64,000 bases of DNA from the NCBI RefSeq assembly GCF_017795885.1, contig NZ_CP059297.1, positions 868,001-932,000 on the forward strand, read 5' to 3'. Made by a program: the position numbers and the translations under genes. The stretch comes from Brevundimonas sp. AJA228-03. GTDB lineage: Bacteria > Pseudomonadota > Alphaproteobacteria > Caulobacterales > Caulobacteraceae. Every line of letters starts with the position of its first letter. Position 1 is the stretch's first letter. The notes beneath the pieces were generated by a model. The model had not been told where the DNA came from. It made no database searches and worked only from the letters and a program-made list of their open reading frames with translations. Shown here in pieces: positions 51,455 through 60,949 of the stretch.

Positions 51455-53247
51455 CCGGGGCCGACGCCCAGGCCGGGGCCGCTCAGGATCGCTGGGCCGA
51501 CGCCATGCTGGTCGCTGCGCTGCTGGCGGTGGACCCCGGTCTCGGGGGCGTGGCGATCAGGGCCGGCCCGGGACCGACCCGGGACGCCTGGCTGAGCGGA
51601 TTTCGCGCCCTCCACACCGCCGACACGCCGTGGCGACGCATGCCGCCGGGGATCGGCGACGACCGTCTGCTGGGCGGGCTCGACCTGGCGGCGGCGCTCG
51701 GAGCGGGCCAGCGCATGCTCCAGCGCGGCGTGCTGGCCGAGGCGGATGGCGGGGTGGTCATCGCCCCCATGGCCGAGCGGATGGCGACCGCCACGGCCGC
51801 GCGCCTGGCCGGAGCGATCGAGGACGGGGCCGTCCGCGTCGAGCGCGACGGGGTGGCCGAGCGTCTTGCCACGCGATTCGTGCTGGTGGCGCTGGACGAA
51901 GGTCTGGGCGACGAGCTTCCGCCTGAGGCCCTGATGGAGCGACTGGCCTTCCGCATTGAGCTCGACTCCATCGGCCACCGCGACGCCCTGCCGATCAGCG
52001 CCACGCCCGACGACATCGCCGAGGCCCGCGCTGCCCTGGCCGAGGTCGCGGCCCCCGGCGAAGACGCCGTCCATGCGATCTGCTCGGCTGCGGATGCTCT
52101 GGGCGTCTGGTCGCTGCGGGCCCCTCGCCTGGCCTTGCGCACCGCCGCGGCCCTCGCCGCACTCGAGGGCCGCGACGTCATCGAGCGGGACGACCTGTCG
52201 AACGCCGCCCGACTGGTCCTGAGCCCGCGCGCCACCCGCATTCCCGCACCGCCCGAGGCGGAACCCGACGCGGCCGAGGCTCAACCCGAACCCGACGACG
52301 TCGACACGCCGCAAGACCCGCAGACCGGGGGCGAGGACGACGGTCCGGACGACACCGATCGGGGGCAGGGTGCCCTGGACGACATCGTACTGGAGGCGGC
52401 CCGCGCGGCCCTGCCCGAGGGCCTGGAGGATCTGTGGCTGGCCACCGGTGCCGTGTCCCGCGCTGCGCCGGCCCGATCCGGCGCTTCGGGCGCGCGTCTG
52501 CCTGCCGCCAGGCGGGGTCGTCGCATCGGCACCCGTCCCGGTCAGCCGGATGGATCGGCCGGTCTGGATCTGGTGGAAACGCTGAAGGCCGCAGCGCCCT
52601 GGCAGCGGCTGCGCGGCAAGCCGACCGGATCGGCAGGGTCGCTCCGGGTGTGCCGCGACGACTTCCGCATCCGCCGTTTCGAGCAGCGCTCGGAATCGAC
52701 GGTTATCTTCGTGGTCGACGCCTCGGGCTCGGCCGCCCTTCAGCGGCTGGCCGAGACCAAGGGCGCGGTCGAACTGCTTCTGGCCGAGGCCTATGTGCGC
52801 CGGACGCAGGTGGCCCTGATTGCCTTCCGGGGGGAGACTGCGGACCTGCGCCTGCCACCGACCCGGTCGCTGGCCCGTGCCCGCAGGCAGCTGGCCGAAC
52901 TGGCCGGAGGCGGGGCGACGCCATTGGCCGCGGGGCTGGAAGCCGCCGCGATCCTGGGCGTGGCCGAACGCGCGAAGGGCCGTACGCCTCTGCTGGTCTT
53001 CATGACCGACGGGCGCGGCAATATCGCGCTCGATGGCGGGGCCTTTCGCACCCGGGCGGAACAGGATGCGTTGAACGCCTGCCGCCGCATCCGCGCAGCG
53101 GGGCTCCGCGCCGCGCTGATCGACATTTCCCCCCGCCCGCGCGGCGAGGGGGCCAGACTGGCCGAGGCCATGGGCGCGACCTTCGCGACCCTGCCCTATG
53201 TCGAGGCCGGGCGGGTCCGCGATGTCGTCCGGTCGCTGGAGGACTGA
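51451..53247 (+). CDS. bchD: Magnesium chelatase subunit D
   Basis: 598 residues: an N-terminal AAA-like domain with degenerate ATP motifs, an acidic, Pro-rich linker (about residues 265-310), and a C-terminal von Willebrand A domain with the MIDAS motif DASGSAA near residue 425 and MTDGRGN near 520. It bridges BchI and BchH. It overlaps bchI by 4 bp. The 76-bp gap to bchO holds no gene. Length fits BchD. Confidence 0.96.
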   Translation: MTGADAQAGAAQDRWADAMLVAALLAVDPGLGGVAIRAGPGPTRDAWLSGFRALHTADTPWRRMPPGIGDDRLLGGLDLAAALGAGQRMLQRGVLAEADGGVVIAPMAERMATATAARLAGAIEDGAVRVERDGVAERLATRFVLVALDEGLGDELPPEALMERLAFRIELDSIGHRDALPISATPDDIAEARAALAEVAAPGEDAVHAICSAADALGVWSLRAPRLALRTAAALAALEGRDVIERDDLSNAARLVLSPRATRIPAPPEAEPDAAEAQPEPDDVDTPQDPQTGGEDDGPDDTDRGQGALDDIVLEAARAALPEGLEDLWLATGAVSRAAPARSGASGARLPAARRGRRIGTRPGQPDGSAGLDLVETLKAAAPWQRLRGKPTGSAGSLRVCRDDFRIRRFEQRSESTVIFVVDASGSAALQRLAETKGAVELLLAEAYVRRTQVALIAFRGETADLRLPPTRSLARARRQLAELAGGGATPLAAGLEAAAILGVAERAKGRTPLLVFMTDGRGNIALDGGAFRTRAEQDALNACRRIRAAGLRAALIDISPRPRGEGARLAEAMGATFATLPYVEAGRVRDVVRSLED

Positions 53248-53323
53248 CGGTGGCCTCAGCGACGCCCGGGCGTGCGGACCTCGGCGATCGCCCTGTCGGG
53301 CGACGTCTCGGTAAGGTGAAGGT

Positions 53324-54220
53324 GTGAGCGACCGTCCGGACTGGGATGTCGAGGGCCGCGACTGGCCCAATCGCGCGGCCAGCCGGTTCGTCACGGTCGG
53401 CGACCTGCGCTGGCATGTGCAGGTCTCCGGTCAGGGGCCTGTGATCCTTCTGCTGCACGGGGCCGGGGCCGCGACCCACAGCTGGCGGGATCTGACGCCG
53501 CTGCTGACGGACCGGTTCACCGTGGTCGCTCCCGATCTGCCGGCCCAGGGTTTCACCGCCATGCCGCCCGACCACGGTCTGTCCCTCTGGGCCATGGCCC
53601 GGCGCACGACCGCCCTGATCGAGGCTCTGGACGTTCGGCCGTCGATCGTCGTCGCCCATTCGGCCGGGGCGGCCATCGCGCTGCGGATGTCGCTCGACGG
53701 CCGGTTCGGAGAGGCACCTGTCATTGCCATCAACGGCGCGCTGCAACCCTTCGCCGGAGCCGTCGCGCCCCTGTTCCGGGGCCTGGCCATGGGCCTGTTC
53801 GTCAATCCGCTGGCGGTGCATCTGTTCGCCTCGGCCGCGCGGGACCGGAACCGCGTCGCCCGCCTGATCCGGGGGACGGGCTCGGTGATCGACGACCGGG
53901 GCATCGACCTCTACGCCCGCCTGCTGCGGAAGCCCGGCCATGTCGCGGGGACCCTGGGCATGATGGCCAATTGGGACATCTCCGACATGCTGCGGTCCCT
54001 GCCGCAGCTTCAGGCCGATCTGACCCTGGTGGTCGGCTCGCGCGATCAGGCCGTGCCTCCCTCGGTGGCCGAAGAGGTTCGGGCATCCCTGCCGGTTGCG
54101 ACCATCGTAACGCTTCAGGGTCTGGGCCATCTGGCGCATGAGGAACGGCCCGATCGGGTGGCCGCCATCGTCGCCGATGTCGCGGCGGTCCATGGATTGC
54201 TGACAGGAGAGACGGCATGA
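53324..54220 (+). CDS. bchO: BchO, alpha/beta hydrolase of the Mg-chelatase operon
   Basis: 298 residues. Alpha/beta hydrolase fold with HGAGAATHSWRDL, nucleophile elbow VAHSAGAAIALRM and a C-terminal GLGHLAHEERP histidine. The start DWDVEGRDWPNRAASRFV is the BchO signature. Its exact reaction is not established; it accompanies bchID in most purple phototrophs. The GTG start at 53324 has GGTGAAGG just upstream. It overlaps the next small gene by 4 bp (ATGA). Confidence 0.92.
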   Translation: MSDRPDWDVEGRDWPNRAASRFVTVGDLRWHVQVSGQGPVILLLHGAGAATHSWRDLTPLLTDRFTVVAPDLPAQGFTAMPPDHGLSLWAMARRTTALIEALDVRPSIVVAHSAGAAIALRMSLDGRFGEAPVIAINGALQPFAGAVAPLFRGLAMGLFVNPLAVHLFASAARDRNRVARLIRGTGSVIDDRGIDLYARLLRKPGHVAGTLGMMANWDISDMLRSLPQLQADLTLVVGSRDQAVPPSVAEEVRASLPVATIVTLQGLGHLAHEERPDRVAAIVADVAAVHGLLTGETA

Positions 54221-54387
54221 GAGACGAACACTTTTTCTTCATCGAGTTTATCCTGTTCTTTGGCCTGTTCCTGGGCTGGGCCGTCTGGGAACTGGTCTCC
54301 GTCAGGCGCTCCCGGAAGCGCGACCGCGACCGGTCAGCGGAGCGAGCACGGACTGCCGAAGGGCAGAATCGCCCGAAACAGGAGTGA
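54217..54387 (+). CDS. 56-residue membrane protein coupled to bchO
   Basis: Starts at the ATG that overlaps the bchO stop (ATGA), with AGGAGA 7-8 bp upstream at 54204-54209. One membrane span at about residues 6-28 (FFFIEFILFFGLFLGWAVWEL) is rich in phenylalanine and tryptophan. A strongly basic tail follows (SVRRSRKRDRDR). The positive tail predicts a cytoplasmic C-terminus. I do not recognise the family. Translational coupling to bchO and the position in the cluster suggest a small partner of pigment enzymes or complex assembly. Confidence 0.7.
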   Translation: MRDEHFFFIEFILFFGLFLGWAVWELVSVRRSRKRDRDRSAERARTAEGQNRPKQE

Positions 54388-54500
54388 CCCTTCCCGGAGC
54401 AGGATCGCTCACATCAGGTCCCGGCGTTTCCGGTCGTCGCCATCCGGTGATCCCGGGGTCCCGATCCGACGATGACGATCCCGTCCGCCCGGCACCGCCT

Positions 54501-54543
54501 TGCCCTGTTGACACGACACCAAAGGTGTCCACCCTGATTGAGA
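54501..54543. promoter_or_regulatory. Degenerate PpsR-like tandem upstream of crtF
   Basis: TGC-N12-ACA (54501-54518) and TGT-N12-AGA (54526-54543) are each one base off TGT-N12-ACA and are 7 bp apart, close to the spacing of the bchC pair. A TTGACA hexamer lies at 54508-54513. They are about 180 bp from crtF, farther than at the other genes. The bases 54388-54500 show nothing else. Confidence 0.4.
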
Positions 54544-54550
54544 CAAGCGA

Positions 54551-54709
54551 AAGCCTCCCCCGCCGGGGGCTTGCGGTCACATCGTATACGATGTGATCCT
54601 CAAGGCATGTCGCGGCTTCGCGACATGACGGAGGGGGCCCGACCAGACTCCGGCGTGCGCGGTTGGCCCCCTCCACCGCTTCGCGGTCCCCCTCCCCCGA
54701 TGGGGGAGG
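54551..54709. repeat. Mosaic of hairpins, probable inserted intergenic repeat element
   Basis: Six consecutive dyads are packed into 160 bp. They are AAGCC..GGCTT with C/G core (54551-54572), a perfect 20-bp palindrome TCACATCGTATACGATGTGA (54577-54596), CATGTCGCG/CGCGACATG (54606-54627), GGAGGGGGCC/GGCCCCCTCC (54630-54674), ACCGC/GCGGT (54675-54687) and CCTCCCCC/GGGGGAGG (54691-54709). It looks like a non-coding REP/MITE-like element. No reading frame is supported. The last arm supplies the only Shine-Dalgarno-like sequence before crtF. Confidence 0.6.
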
Positions 54710-54721
54710 ATTGATGCATTG

Positions 54722-55822
54722 ATGACCGAGACTTTTGGTGACCACTGGCGTGCCTGGCGAAATGGTCTGGTCGGCGACCCCGGATTCCAGCGTTGGGCCT
54801 CGCGCTTTCCCCTGACCCGGCCGATGGCGCGCCGGCGGGCCCAGACCCTGTTCGACCTTTCGGCCGGCTTCATCTATTCGCAGATCGCCCAGGCCTGTGT
54901 GCGGTCCGGCCTGCTGACACGGCTTTCGAAGGGCCCCGCCTCCGTCGCAGACCTCTCGGCCGTCGTGGACCTGAACGCCGATGCCACCCTGCGTCTCGTC
55001 CGCGCCGCCGTGGCCCTGAAACTGGCCGAGCCCGCCGGTCCCGACCGCTATGCCCTGGGCATGGAGGGGGCCGCCCTGCTGGGAGCCCCCGGCGTCACGG
55101 CGATGATCGAGCACCACGCCCTGCTCTATGCCGACCTCGCCGACCCGCTGGCCCTGCTCAGGCGCGGGGGCGGGGGCGGGGCCCTCGCCGGTTACTGGCC
55201 CTATGCCGATGGCGACACCCCGGACCCGGAAGCGGCTGCGGCCTATTCCGGCCTGATGTCGGTCTCCCAGGCCATGGTCTCGGCCCAGGTGCTGGATGCC
55301 TTCGATCTGTCCCGCCATCGCCGGCTGATGGATGTCGGTGGAGGCCAGGGGACCTTCCTTCGCGCCGTCGCCGCCCGCGCACCGCATCTCGACCTCGGCC
55401 TGTTCGACCTGCCCCCCGTCGCGGCCCGCGCCCGCGCCGCCTTCGCCGCCGAGGGACTGACCGTCGAGGCCACCGGCGGCAGTTTTTTCGACGATCCGCT
55501 GCCGCGCGGGGCGGATGTGATCAGCCTGATCCGCATCCTGCACGACCACGACGACGGACCCGCGCTGGATATCCTGCGGGCCGTCCGCAAGGCGCTGCAA
55601 CCCGGCGCGACCCTGCTGATCGGCGAGCCCTTCGCCGCCGAGCCGGGGGCCGAACGGGTCGGGGACGCCTATTTCGGCATGTATCTGCTGGCCATGGGCT
55701 CGGGCCGCCCGCGTCCGATACGCGAAGTGATCGATATGTGCCGCACGGCCGGATTCTCGACGGCCCGTCGGGTTTCCACCGCCATGCCCATGATCGCAGG
55801 ACTGGTTGTCGCCCGCGCCTGA
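54722..55822 (+). CDS. crtF: Demethylspheroidene/hydroxyneurosporene O-methyltransferase
   Basis: 366 residues. A SAM-dependent O-methyltransferase of the acetylserotonin methyltransferase type. The CrtF start WRAWRNGLVGDPGFQRWASRFPLTRPMARRRAQ is seen in parts, with LFDLSAGFIYSQIAQACV next. The SAM site is LMDVGGGQGTFLRAVA near residue 205, and ISLIRILHDHDD carries the catalytic histidine. It methylates the C1 hydroxyl of spheroidene- or spirilloxanthin-type carotenoids. It is the only crt gene in the window. ATG 54722 is used; TTG 54719 would add one residue. Confidence 0.92.
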   Translation: MTETFGDHWRAWRNGLVGDPGFQRWASRFPLTRPMARRRAQTLFDLSAGFIYSQIAQACVRSGLLTRLSKGPASVADLSAVVDLNADATLRLVRAAVALKLAEPAGPDRYALGMEGAALLGAPGVTAMIEHHALLYADLADPLALLRRGGGGGALAGYWPYADGDTPDPEAAAAYSGLMSVSQAMVSAQVLDAFDLSRHRRLMDVGGGQGTFLRAVAARAPHLDLGLFDLPPVAARARAAFAAEGLTVEATGGSFFDDPLPRGADVISLIRILHDHDDGPALDILRAVRKALQPGATLLIGEPFAAEPGAERVGDAYFGMYLLAMGSGRPRPIREVIDMCRTAGFSTARRVSTAMPMIAGLVVARA

Positions 55823-55832
55823 CGCTCAAAAG

Positions 55833-55876
55833 TGTAATCAGGATTTGACAACATAAACTGTCAATCTAAGCTGACA
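55833..55876. promoter_or_regulatory. Paired PpsR/CrtJ operators upstream of bchC
   Basis: Two full TGT-N12-ACA sites, 55833-55850 and 55859-55876, are separated by 8 bp. This spacing is the one known for cooperative CrtJ binding at bchC in Rhodobacter. The first site ends in TTGACA (55845-55850), and TAAGCT (55867-55872) lies 16 bp further, so the pair covers a plausible promoter. The bchC start is 46 bp downstream. Confidence 0.85.
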
Positions 55877-55921
55877 CTCGGGAAGGGTGCCTATGGGGGT
55901 GCACATCCCGAAGGCGAACCG

Positions 55922-56845
55922 ATGAACACCTTGGCTGTCGTAATGGAGGAGCCCCGTCAGCTGGCGCTTCGCCGCCTCGACCTGAAGCCTGCCGGTCCCG
56001 ACGATGTTGTCGTCGATGTGGACTGGAGCGGAATCTCGACCGGCACCGAACGCCTTCTGTGGGACGGGCGCATGCCCCACTTTCCCGGCCTCGGTTACCC
56101 TCTGGTCCCCGGATATGAGTCCGTCGGCCAGATCGTCGATGCCGGAGAAAACGCGCGGGCCCGCATTGGCCAGCGCGTCTTCGTCCCCGGATCGTCCCAT
56201 TTCATCGACGCCCGCGGCCTGTTCGGCGGCGCGGCCAAGACGCTCATCACGCCTCAGGCGCGCACGGTCACCCTGCCGGATGGCCTCGGCGACCAGGGCG
56301 TCCTGCTGTCTCTGGCGGCCACGGCCTATCACGCCATCGTCGGCGGCACGGCCCCCGACCTCATCGTCGGCTACGGCACCCTGGGCCGTCTGCTGCTCCG
56401 CGTCACCGAGGCCATGGGCCACGACAGGCCGACCGTCTGGGAAACGAACGTCTCGCGGCGCAACGGCGTGGCCATCCACCCCGACGCCGATGACCGCCGC
56501 GACTATCGCAGCATCTATGACGCCTCGGGGGCCGAGGATCTGATGGACTATCTGGTCGCGCGGCTGGCTCGCAGCGGCGAGATCGTGCTGGCCGGCTTCT
56601 ATGAAGCGCGGCTGTCCTTTGCCTTCCCCATGGCCTTCATGAAGGAAGCCCGGTTCCGCATCGCTGCCGAGTTCAGGCCGGAAGACGTCACGGGCGTCAC
56701 CGACCTCATCGCCTCGGGTGCGCTCAGCCTGGATGGCCTGATTACCCACCGTATGGCCGCCACCGAAGCGAACGACGCCTATCCTGTCGCGTTCGGCGAG
56801 CCCGACTGCCTGAAGATGATCCTCGACTGGAGGAATTGCGCATGA
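55922..56845 (+). CDS. bchC: Bacteriochlorophyllide a dehydrogenase
   Basis: 307 residues, medium-chain dehydrogenase-like. It oxidises the 3-hydroxyethyl group to the 3-acetyl group of bacteriochlorophyllide a. The N-terminus has DVDWSGISTGTERLLWDGRMP and PLVPGYESVGQIV. The nucleotide site is VGYGTLGRLLLRV. It heads the bchCXYZ-puf run and overlaps bchX by 4 bp. Confidence 0.96.
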   Translation: MNTLAVVMEEPRQLALRRLDLKPAGPDDVVVDVDWSGISTGTERLLWDGRMPHFPGLGYPLVPGYESVGQIVDAGENARARIGQRVFVPGSSHFIDARGLFGGAAKTLITPQARTVTLPDGLGDQGVLLSLAATAYHAIVGGTAPDLIVGYGTLGRLLLRVTEAMGHDRPTVWETNVSRRNGVAIHPDADDRRDYRSIYDASGAEDLMDYLVARLARSGEIVLAGFYEARLSFAFPMAFMKEARFRIAAEFRPEDVTGVTDLIASGALSLDGLITHRMAATEANDAYPVAFGEPDCLKMILDWRNCA

Positions 56846-57834
56846 CCATCACCCTGATTTCCCACAAGGCGCTCCGCGAAGAAGCGAAACAGGAGCCGGA
56901 TCCCGTCCACACGGGCGAGGTCACTAAGGAAACCCAGATCATCGCCATCTACGGCAAGGGCGGCTCGGGCAAGTCCTTCGCCCTGTCGAACCTCAGCTAC
57001 ATGATGGCCCAGCAGGGCAAGCGGGTGCTGCTGATCGGCTGCGATCCCAAGTCCGACACCACCTCCCTGCTGTTCGGCGGCAAGTCCTGCCCGACCATCA
57101 TCCAGACCTCGGCCGCCAAGAAGCTGACCGGCGAAGAGGTCAGGATCGAGGACGTCTGCTTCCAGCGCGACGGGGTCTTCGCCATGGAGCTGGGCGGGCC
57201 GGAGGTCGGTCGCGGCTGCGGCGGGCGCGGCATCATCCACGGCTTCGAACTGCTGGAGAAGCTGGGCTTCCACGACTGGGGCTTCGACTACGTCCTGCTC
57301 GACTTCCTCGGCGATGTGGTCTGCGGCGGCTTCGGCCTGCCGATCGCCCGCGACATGTGCCAGAAGGTCATCGTCGTCGGGTCCAACGACCTGCAGTCGC
57401 TCTATGTCGCCAACAACGTCTGTTCGGCGGTGGAGTATTTCCGTCGCCTCGGCGGCAATGTCGGCGTGGCCGGCATGATCATCAACAAGGACGACGGCAC
57501 CGGTGAGGCCGCCGCCTTCGCCGACGCCGTGGGCATCCCGGTGCTGGCCTCGATCCCGGCCAACGAGGACATCCGGCGGAAGTCCGCGAACTATCAGATC
57601 ATCGGCACCCCCGACAGCGAATGGGGAAGCCTGTTCGCCGGCCTGGCCCAGGCGGTCGCCGGGTCGCTGCCGCAGCATCCCAAACCCCTGACGCAGGACG
57701 GTCTGCTGGGGCTGTTCAGCCCAGAACAGACGGGCGGCGCGGTCAGCCTGATCCCTGCGACCCAGAGCGACATGCGCGGCGTCGATTTCGTGCCGCGGGC
57801 CTCGCTCGAAGTCATCTACGACGAGGCCGTCTGA
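56842..57834 (+). CDS. bchX: Chlorophyllide a reductase iron protein
   Basis: 330 residues, NifH-like. P-loop IYGKGGSGKSFALSN near residue 38; cluster cysteines in GGPEVGRGCGGRG and [16 protein letters not shown]. It delivers electrons to BchYZ for reduction of ring B, the step that makes the bacteriochlorin. ATG 56842 is preferred over TTG 56836. bchY follows after 5 bp. Confidence 0.96.
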   Translation: MTITLISHKALREEAKQEPDPVHTGEVTKETQIIAIYGKGGSGKSFALSNLSYMMAQQGKRVLLIGCDPKSDTTSLLFGGKSCPTIIQTSAAKKLTGEEVRIEDVCFQRDGVFAMELGGPEVGRGCGGRGIIHGFELLEKLGFHDWGFDYVLLDFLGDVVCGGFGLPIARDMCQKVIVVGSNDLQSLYVANNVCSAVEYFRRLGGNVGVAGMIINKDDGTGEAAAFADAVGIPVLASIPANEDIRRKSANYQIIGTPDSEWGSLFAGLAQAVAGSLPQHPKPLTQDGLLGLFSPEQTGGAVSLIPATQSDMRGVDFVPRASLEVIYDEAV

Positions 57835-57839
57835 TCGCC

Positions 57840-59363
57840 ATGGCCGACGGTCCCGCCCCCATCGCCAACGACCACGCCGCAGAGCCTGTCTCGCGCGATG
57901 GCGGCTGCCACGGTGGCAAGGCCGAACTGACGGCGGCTGCGTCCAGGGCGGGCAAGTCCGAAGTCCTGGCCCGCTATGCCAGGGACTATCCGGTCGGTCC
58001 GCACGACCAGCCGCAATCCATGTGCCCGGCCTTCGGCAGCCTTCGCGTCGGCCTGCGGATGCGGCGGACCGCGACGATTCTCTCCGGCTCCGCCTGCTGC
58101 GTCTACGGCCTGACCTTCACCAGCCATTTCTACGGTGCCCGCCGTTCGGTCGGCTATGTGCCGTTCAACTCCGAGAGCCTGGTCACCGGCAAGCTGTTCG
58201 AGGACATCCGCGAGGCGGTGTTCCAGATGGCGGACCCTGAGCTCTACGACTCCATCGTCGTGACCAATTTGTGCGTCCCGACCGCGTCGGGCGTGCCGCT
58301 GCAGTTGCTGCCGAAAGAGATCAACGGCGTCCGCATCGTCGGCATCGACGTACCGGGCTTCGGCATTCCGACCCACGCCGAGGCCAAGGATGTCCTGGCC
58401 GGTGCCATGCTCAACTATGCGCGCAAGGAGGCCGAGGCTGGTCCCGTGGCTGCGCCGCGCGAACGGACCGACAAGCCGACCGTCACCCTGCTGGGCGAGA
58501 TGTTCCCCGCCGACCCCATGATCATCGGCCGGATGCTGGAGCCGATGGGACTGGCCGCCGGACCCGTCGTCCCGACCCGGGAATGGCGCGAACTCTATGC
58601 CGCCCTGGACTGTGCCGTCGTCGCCGCCATTCACCCCTTCTACACCGCCAGCGTCCGCGAGTTCGAAGCGGCAGGCCGCAAGGTCGTCGGCTCGGCACCG
58701 GTCGGCCGCGACGGCACCGCCGCCTGGCTCCAGGCCATCGGCGAGGCCTGCGACGTGCCCCAGGGCCAGATCGACGGCATCAAGAACGCCATGCTGGGTG
58801 CCATCGGGGGTGCCCTGGCCGGTACGCCGATCAAGGGCCGGATCACGGTCTCGGGTTATGAGGGCTCCGAGCTTCTGGTCGCGCGCCTGTTGATCGAGAG
58901 TGGCGCCGAGGTCGAATACGTCGGCACCGCCTGCCCGCAGACGAAATGGTCCGACCCCGACCGCGACTGGCTGGAATCCCGGGGCGTCACCGTCAATTAC
59001 CGCGCCTCTCTGGAACAGGATCTGTCGGCGGTCGATGCGATCCGGCCCGACCTCGCCATCGGCACGACGCCGGTGGTCCAGCACGCCAAGTCGCTGTCGA
59101 TTCCGGCGCTTTATTTCACCAACCTGATCTCGGCGCGGCCTCTCATGGGCCCGGCGGGCGCGGGGTCGCTGGCCCAGGTCATCAATGCCGCCATCGGCAA
59201 CAAGGCCCGCTTCGACCGGATGACCTCCTTCTTCGAGGGTGTCGGCAAGGGCGACACCGCCGGCATCTGGTCCGAGACCCCGGTGGCCCGCCCCGAGTTC
59301 AAGGCCCGCTACGCCAAGCTTCAGGCGGCCGCCGCCAAGGCCGAGGAGCACGTCGGTACATGA
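57840..59363 (+). CDS. bchY: Chlorophyllide a reductase subunit Y
   Basis: 507 residues, NifD/BchN-like. Cluster-ligand cysteines lie in [32 protein letters not shown] and [14 protein letters not shown]. The opening 55 residues are variable and include a CHGGKAEL stretch seen in BchY proteins. ATG 57840 is 5 bp after the bchX stop; an earlier in-frame extension is a shadow of bchX. It overlaps bchZ by 4 bp. Confidence 0.95.
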   Translation: MADGPAPIANDHAAEPVSRDGGCHGGKAELTAAASRAGKSEVLARYARDYPVGPHDQPQSMCPAFGSLRVGLRMRRTATILSGSACCVYGLTFTSHFYGARRSVGYVPFNSESLVTGKLFEDIREAVFQMADPELYDSIVVTNLCVPTASGVPLQLLPKEINGVRIVGIDVPGFGIPTHAEAKDVLAGAMLNYARKEAEAGPVAAPRERTDKPTVTLLGEMFPADPMIIGRMLEPMGLAAGPVVPTREWRELYAALDCAVVAAIHPFYTASVREFEAAGRKVVGSAPVGRDGTAAWLQAIGEACDVPQGQIDGIKNAMLGAIGGALAGTPIKGRITVSGYEGSELLVARLLIESGAEVEYVGTACPQTKWSDPDRDWLESRGVTVNYRASLEQDLSAVDAIRPDLAIGTTPVVQHAKSLSIPALYFTNLISARPLMGPAGAGSLAQVINAAIGNKARFDRMTSFFEGVGKGDTAGIWSETPVARPEFKARYAKLQAAAAKAEEHVGT

Positions 59364-60835
59364 CGCTGATCCTCGATCACGACCGGGCGGGGGGCTACTG
59401 GGGCGCGGTCTACGCCTTCACCGCCATCAAGGGCCTGCAGGTCATCATCGACGGCCCTGTCGGCTGCGAGAACCTGCCAGTCACCTCCGTCCTGCACTAC
59501 ACCGACGGCCTGCCGCCGCACGAACTGCCCATCGTCGTCACCGGTCTGGGCGAGGACGAGCTGGGCCGCCACGGCACGGAAGGCGCGATGAAGCGGGCCT
59601 GGCAGACCCTCGACAAGGATCTGCCCTCCGTCGTCGTCACCGGTTCGATCGCCGAGATGATCGGCGGCGGCGTGACGCCCGAGGGCACCAACATCCAGCG
59701 CTTCCTGCCGCGCACCATCGACGAGGATCAGTGGCAGTCGGCCGACCGCGCCCTGACCTGGCTGTGGACCCAGTTCGGACCCAAGAAGATGCCGCGCCCG
59801 CGCCCGCTCGCGGAGGGCGACAGGCCGCGCGTGAACCTGATCGGTCCGATGTACGGCGTGTTCAACATGCCGTCCGACCTCGCCGAGATCCGCCGCCTCG
59901 TCGAAGGCATCGGATGTCAGGTTAACATGACATTCCCGCTGGGCAGTCACCTCGCCGATGTGCGCAATCTGGCCGATGCCGAGGTCAACATCTGCCTGTA
60001 CCGCGAGTTCGGACGGGGGCTGTGCGAGGCGCTCGAGAAACCCTATCTCCAGGCCCCGATCGGCCTCGAATCCACGACCCTGTTCCTGCGCCAGCTCGGC
60101 CAGATGACCGGTGTCGATCCCGAGCCGTTCATCGAGCGCGAGAAGCACACGACGATCAAGCCGCTGTGGGACCTGTGGCGCTCGGTCACCCAGGACTTCT
60201 TCGCCACCGCCAGCTTCGCCATCGTCGCCAACGAGACCTACACGCGCGGCGTCAGGAAGTTCCTGGAGGACGACCTCGGCCTGCCCTGCCAGTTCGCCAT
60301 CGCCCGCTGCGCCGGGACCAAGACCGACAATGCCGAGATCAGACGCCTGGTCCGCGAGACCAAGCCTCTGGTCCTGTTCGGCAGCATCAACGAACGCATC
60401 TATCTGGCCGAGGCCTCGCAGGGTGGCGGCGGGTTCGGACCCTCCGGCGTCTGGGTGCCGGCCTCCTTCCCGGGGGCTGCAATCCGCCGACATACCGGCA
60501 CGCCCTTCATGGGTTACGGCGGCTGCACCTACCTGGTTCAGGAGGTCTGCAACGCCCTGTTCGACGCACTGTTCAACATCCTTCCCCTGGCATCCCAGAT
60601 GGACAAGGTCGAGCCGACCCTGGCCCGCCCGCATGCCGAGCTGCACTGGGAAGAGGAGGCCGCCGACGAACTCGAGAAGCTTGTCGCCTCCCATCCGATC
60701 ATTGTCAGAATTTCGGCGGCCAAGCGCCTGAGGGACACGGCCGAACGCGCCGCCCGTCAGGCCGGAGAGGACCGGGTCACTCTGGACCGCCTCTTTGCCG
60801 CCAATGCCATTGTCCTGAACGGGAGGGCCGCATGA
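59360..60835 (+). CDS. bchZ: Chlorophyllide a reductase subunit Z
   Basis: 491 residues, NifK/BchB-like partner of Bch[20 protein letters not shown] is the family start. The cluster cysteine is in [20 protein letters not shown], then [21 protein letters not shown] and the C-terminal [23 protein letters not shown] stretch. A conserved protein tail ([29 protein letters not shown]) closes it, resembling the C-terminal segment of BchB. The next gene, pufB, is 114 bp away. Confidence 0.96.
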   Translation: MTLILDHDRAGGYWGAVYAFTAIKGLQVIIDGPVGCENLPVTSVLHYTDGLPPHELPIVVTGLGEDELGRHGTEGAMKRAWQTLDKDLPSVVVTGSIAEMIGGGVTPEGTNIQRFLPRTIDEDQWQSADRALTWLWTQFGPKKMPRPRPLAEGDRPRVNLIGPMYGVFNMPSDLAEIRRLVEGIGCQVNMTFPLGSHLADVRNLADAEVNICLYREFGRGLCEALEKPYLQAPIGLESTTLFLRQLGQMTGVDPEPFIEREKHTTIKPLWDLWRSVTQDFFATASFAIVANETYTRGVRKFLEDDLGLPCQFAIARCAGTKTDNAEIRRLVRETKPLVLFGSINERIYLAEASQGGGGFGPSGVWVPASFPGAAIRRHTGTPFMGYGGCTYLVQEVCNALFDALFNILPLASQMDKVEPTLARPHAELHWEEEAADELEKLVASHPIIVRISAAKRLRDTAERAARQAGEDRVTLDRLFAANAIVLNGRAA

Positions 60836-60899
60836 TGCGTCGCCGTCACCCGCTCGGCTTCCCCTTCCGTCGTCAGGCTTGTCCGGGCGGCGGAAACGA

Positions 60900-60918
60900 C
60901 CACGGGATTTCCCCGTGG
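60900..60918 (+). promoter_or_regulatory. mRNA hairpin between bchZ and pufB
   Basis: CCACGGG (60900-60906) pairs with CCCGTGG (60912-60918) around a 5-base loop, 31 bp upstream of pufB. Without a T-run it is not a terminator. It may mark an mRNA processing or stabilising site where the puf segment is separated from bchCXYZ. Confidence 0.4.
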
Positions 60919-60949
60919 CCGACGACCCGCTCCAACGAAAGGAGGAGAG

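Noticed and set aside
51370-53394. 674-codon minus-strand frame opposite bchD
   Set aside because: Antisense shadow; BchD with its von Willebrand A domain is unambiguous on the plus strand.
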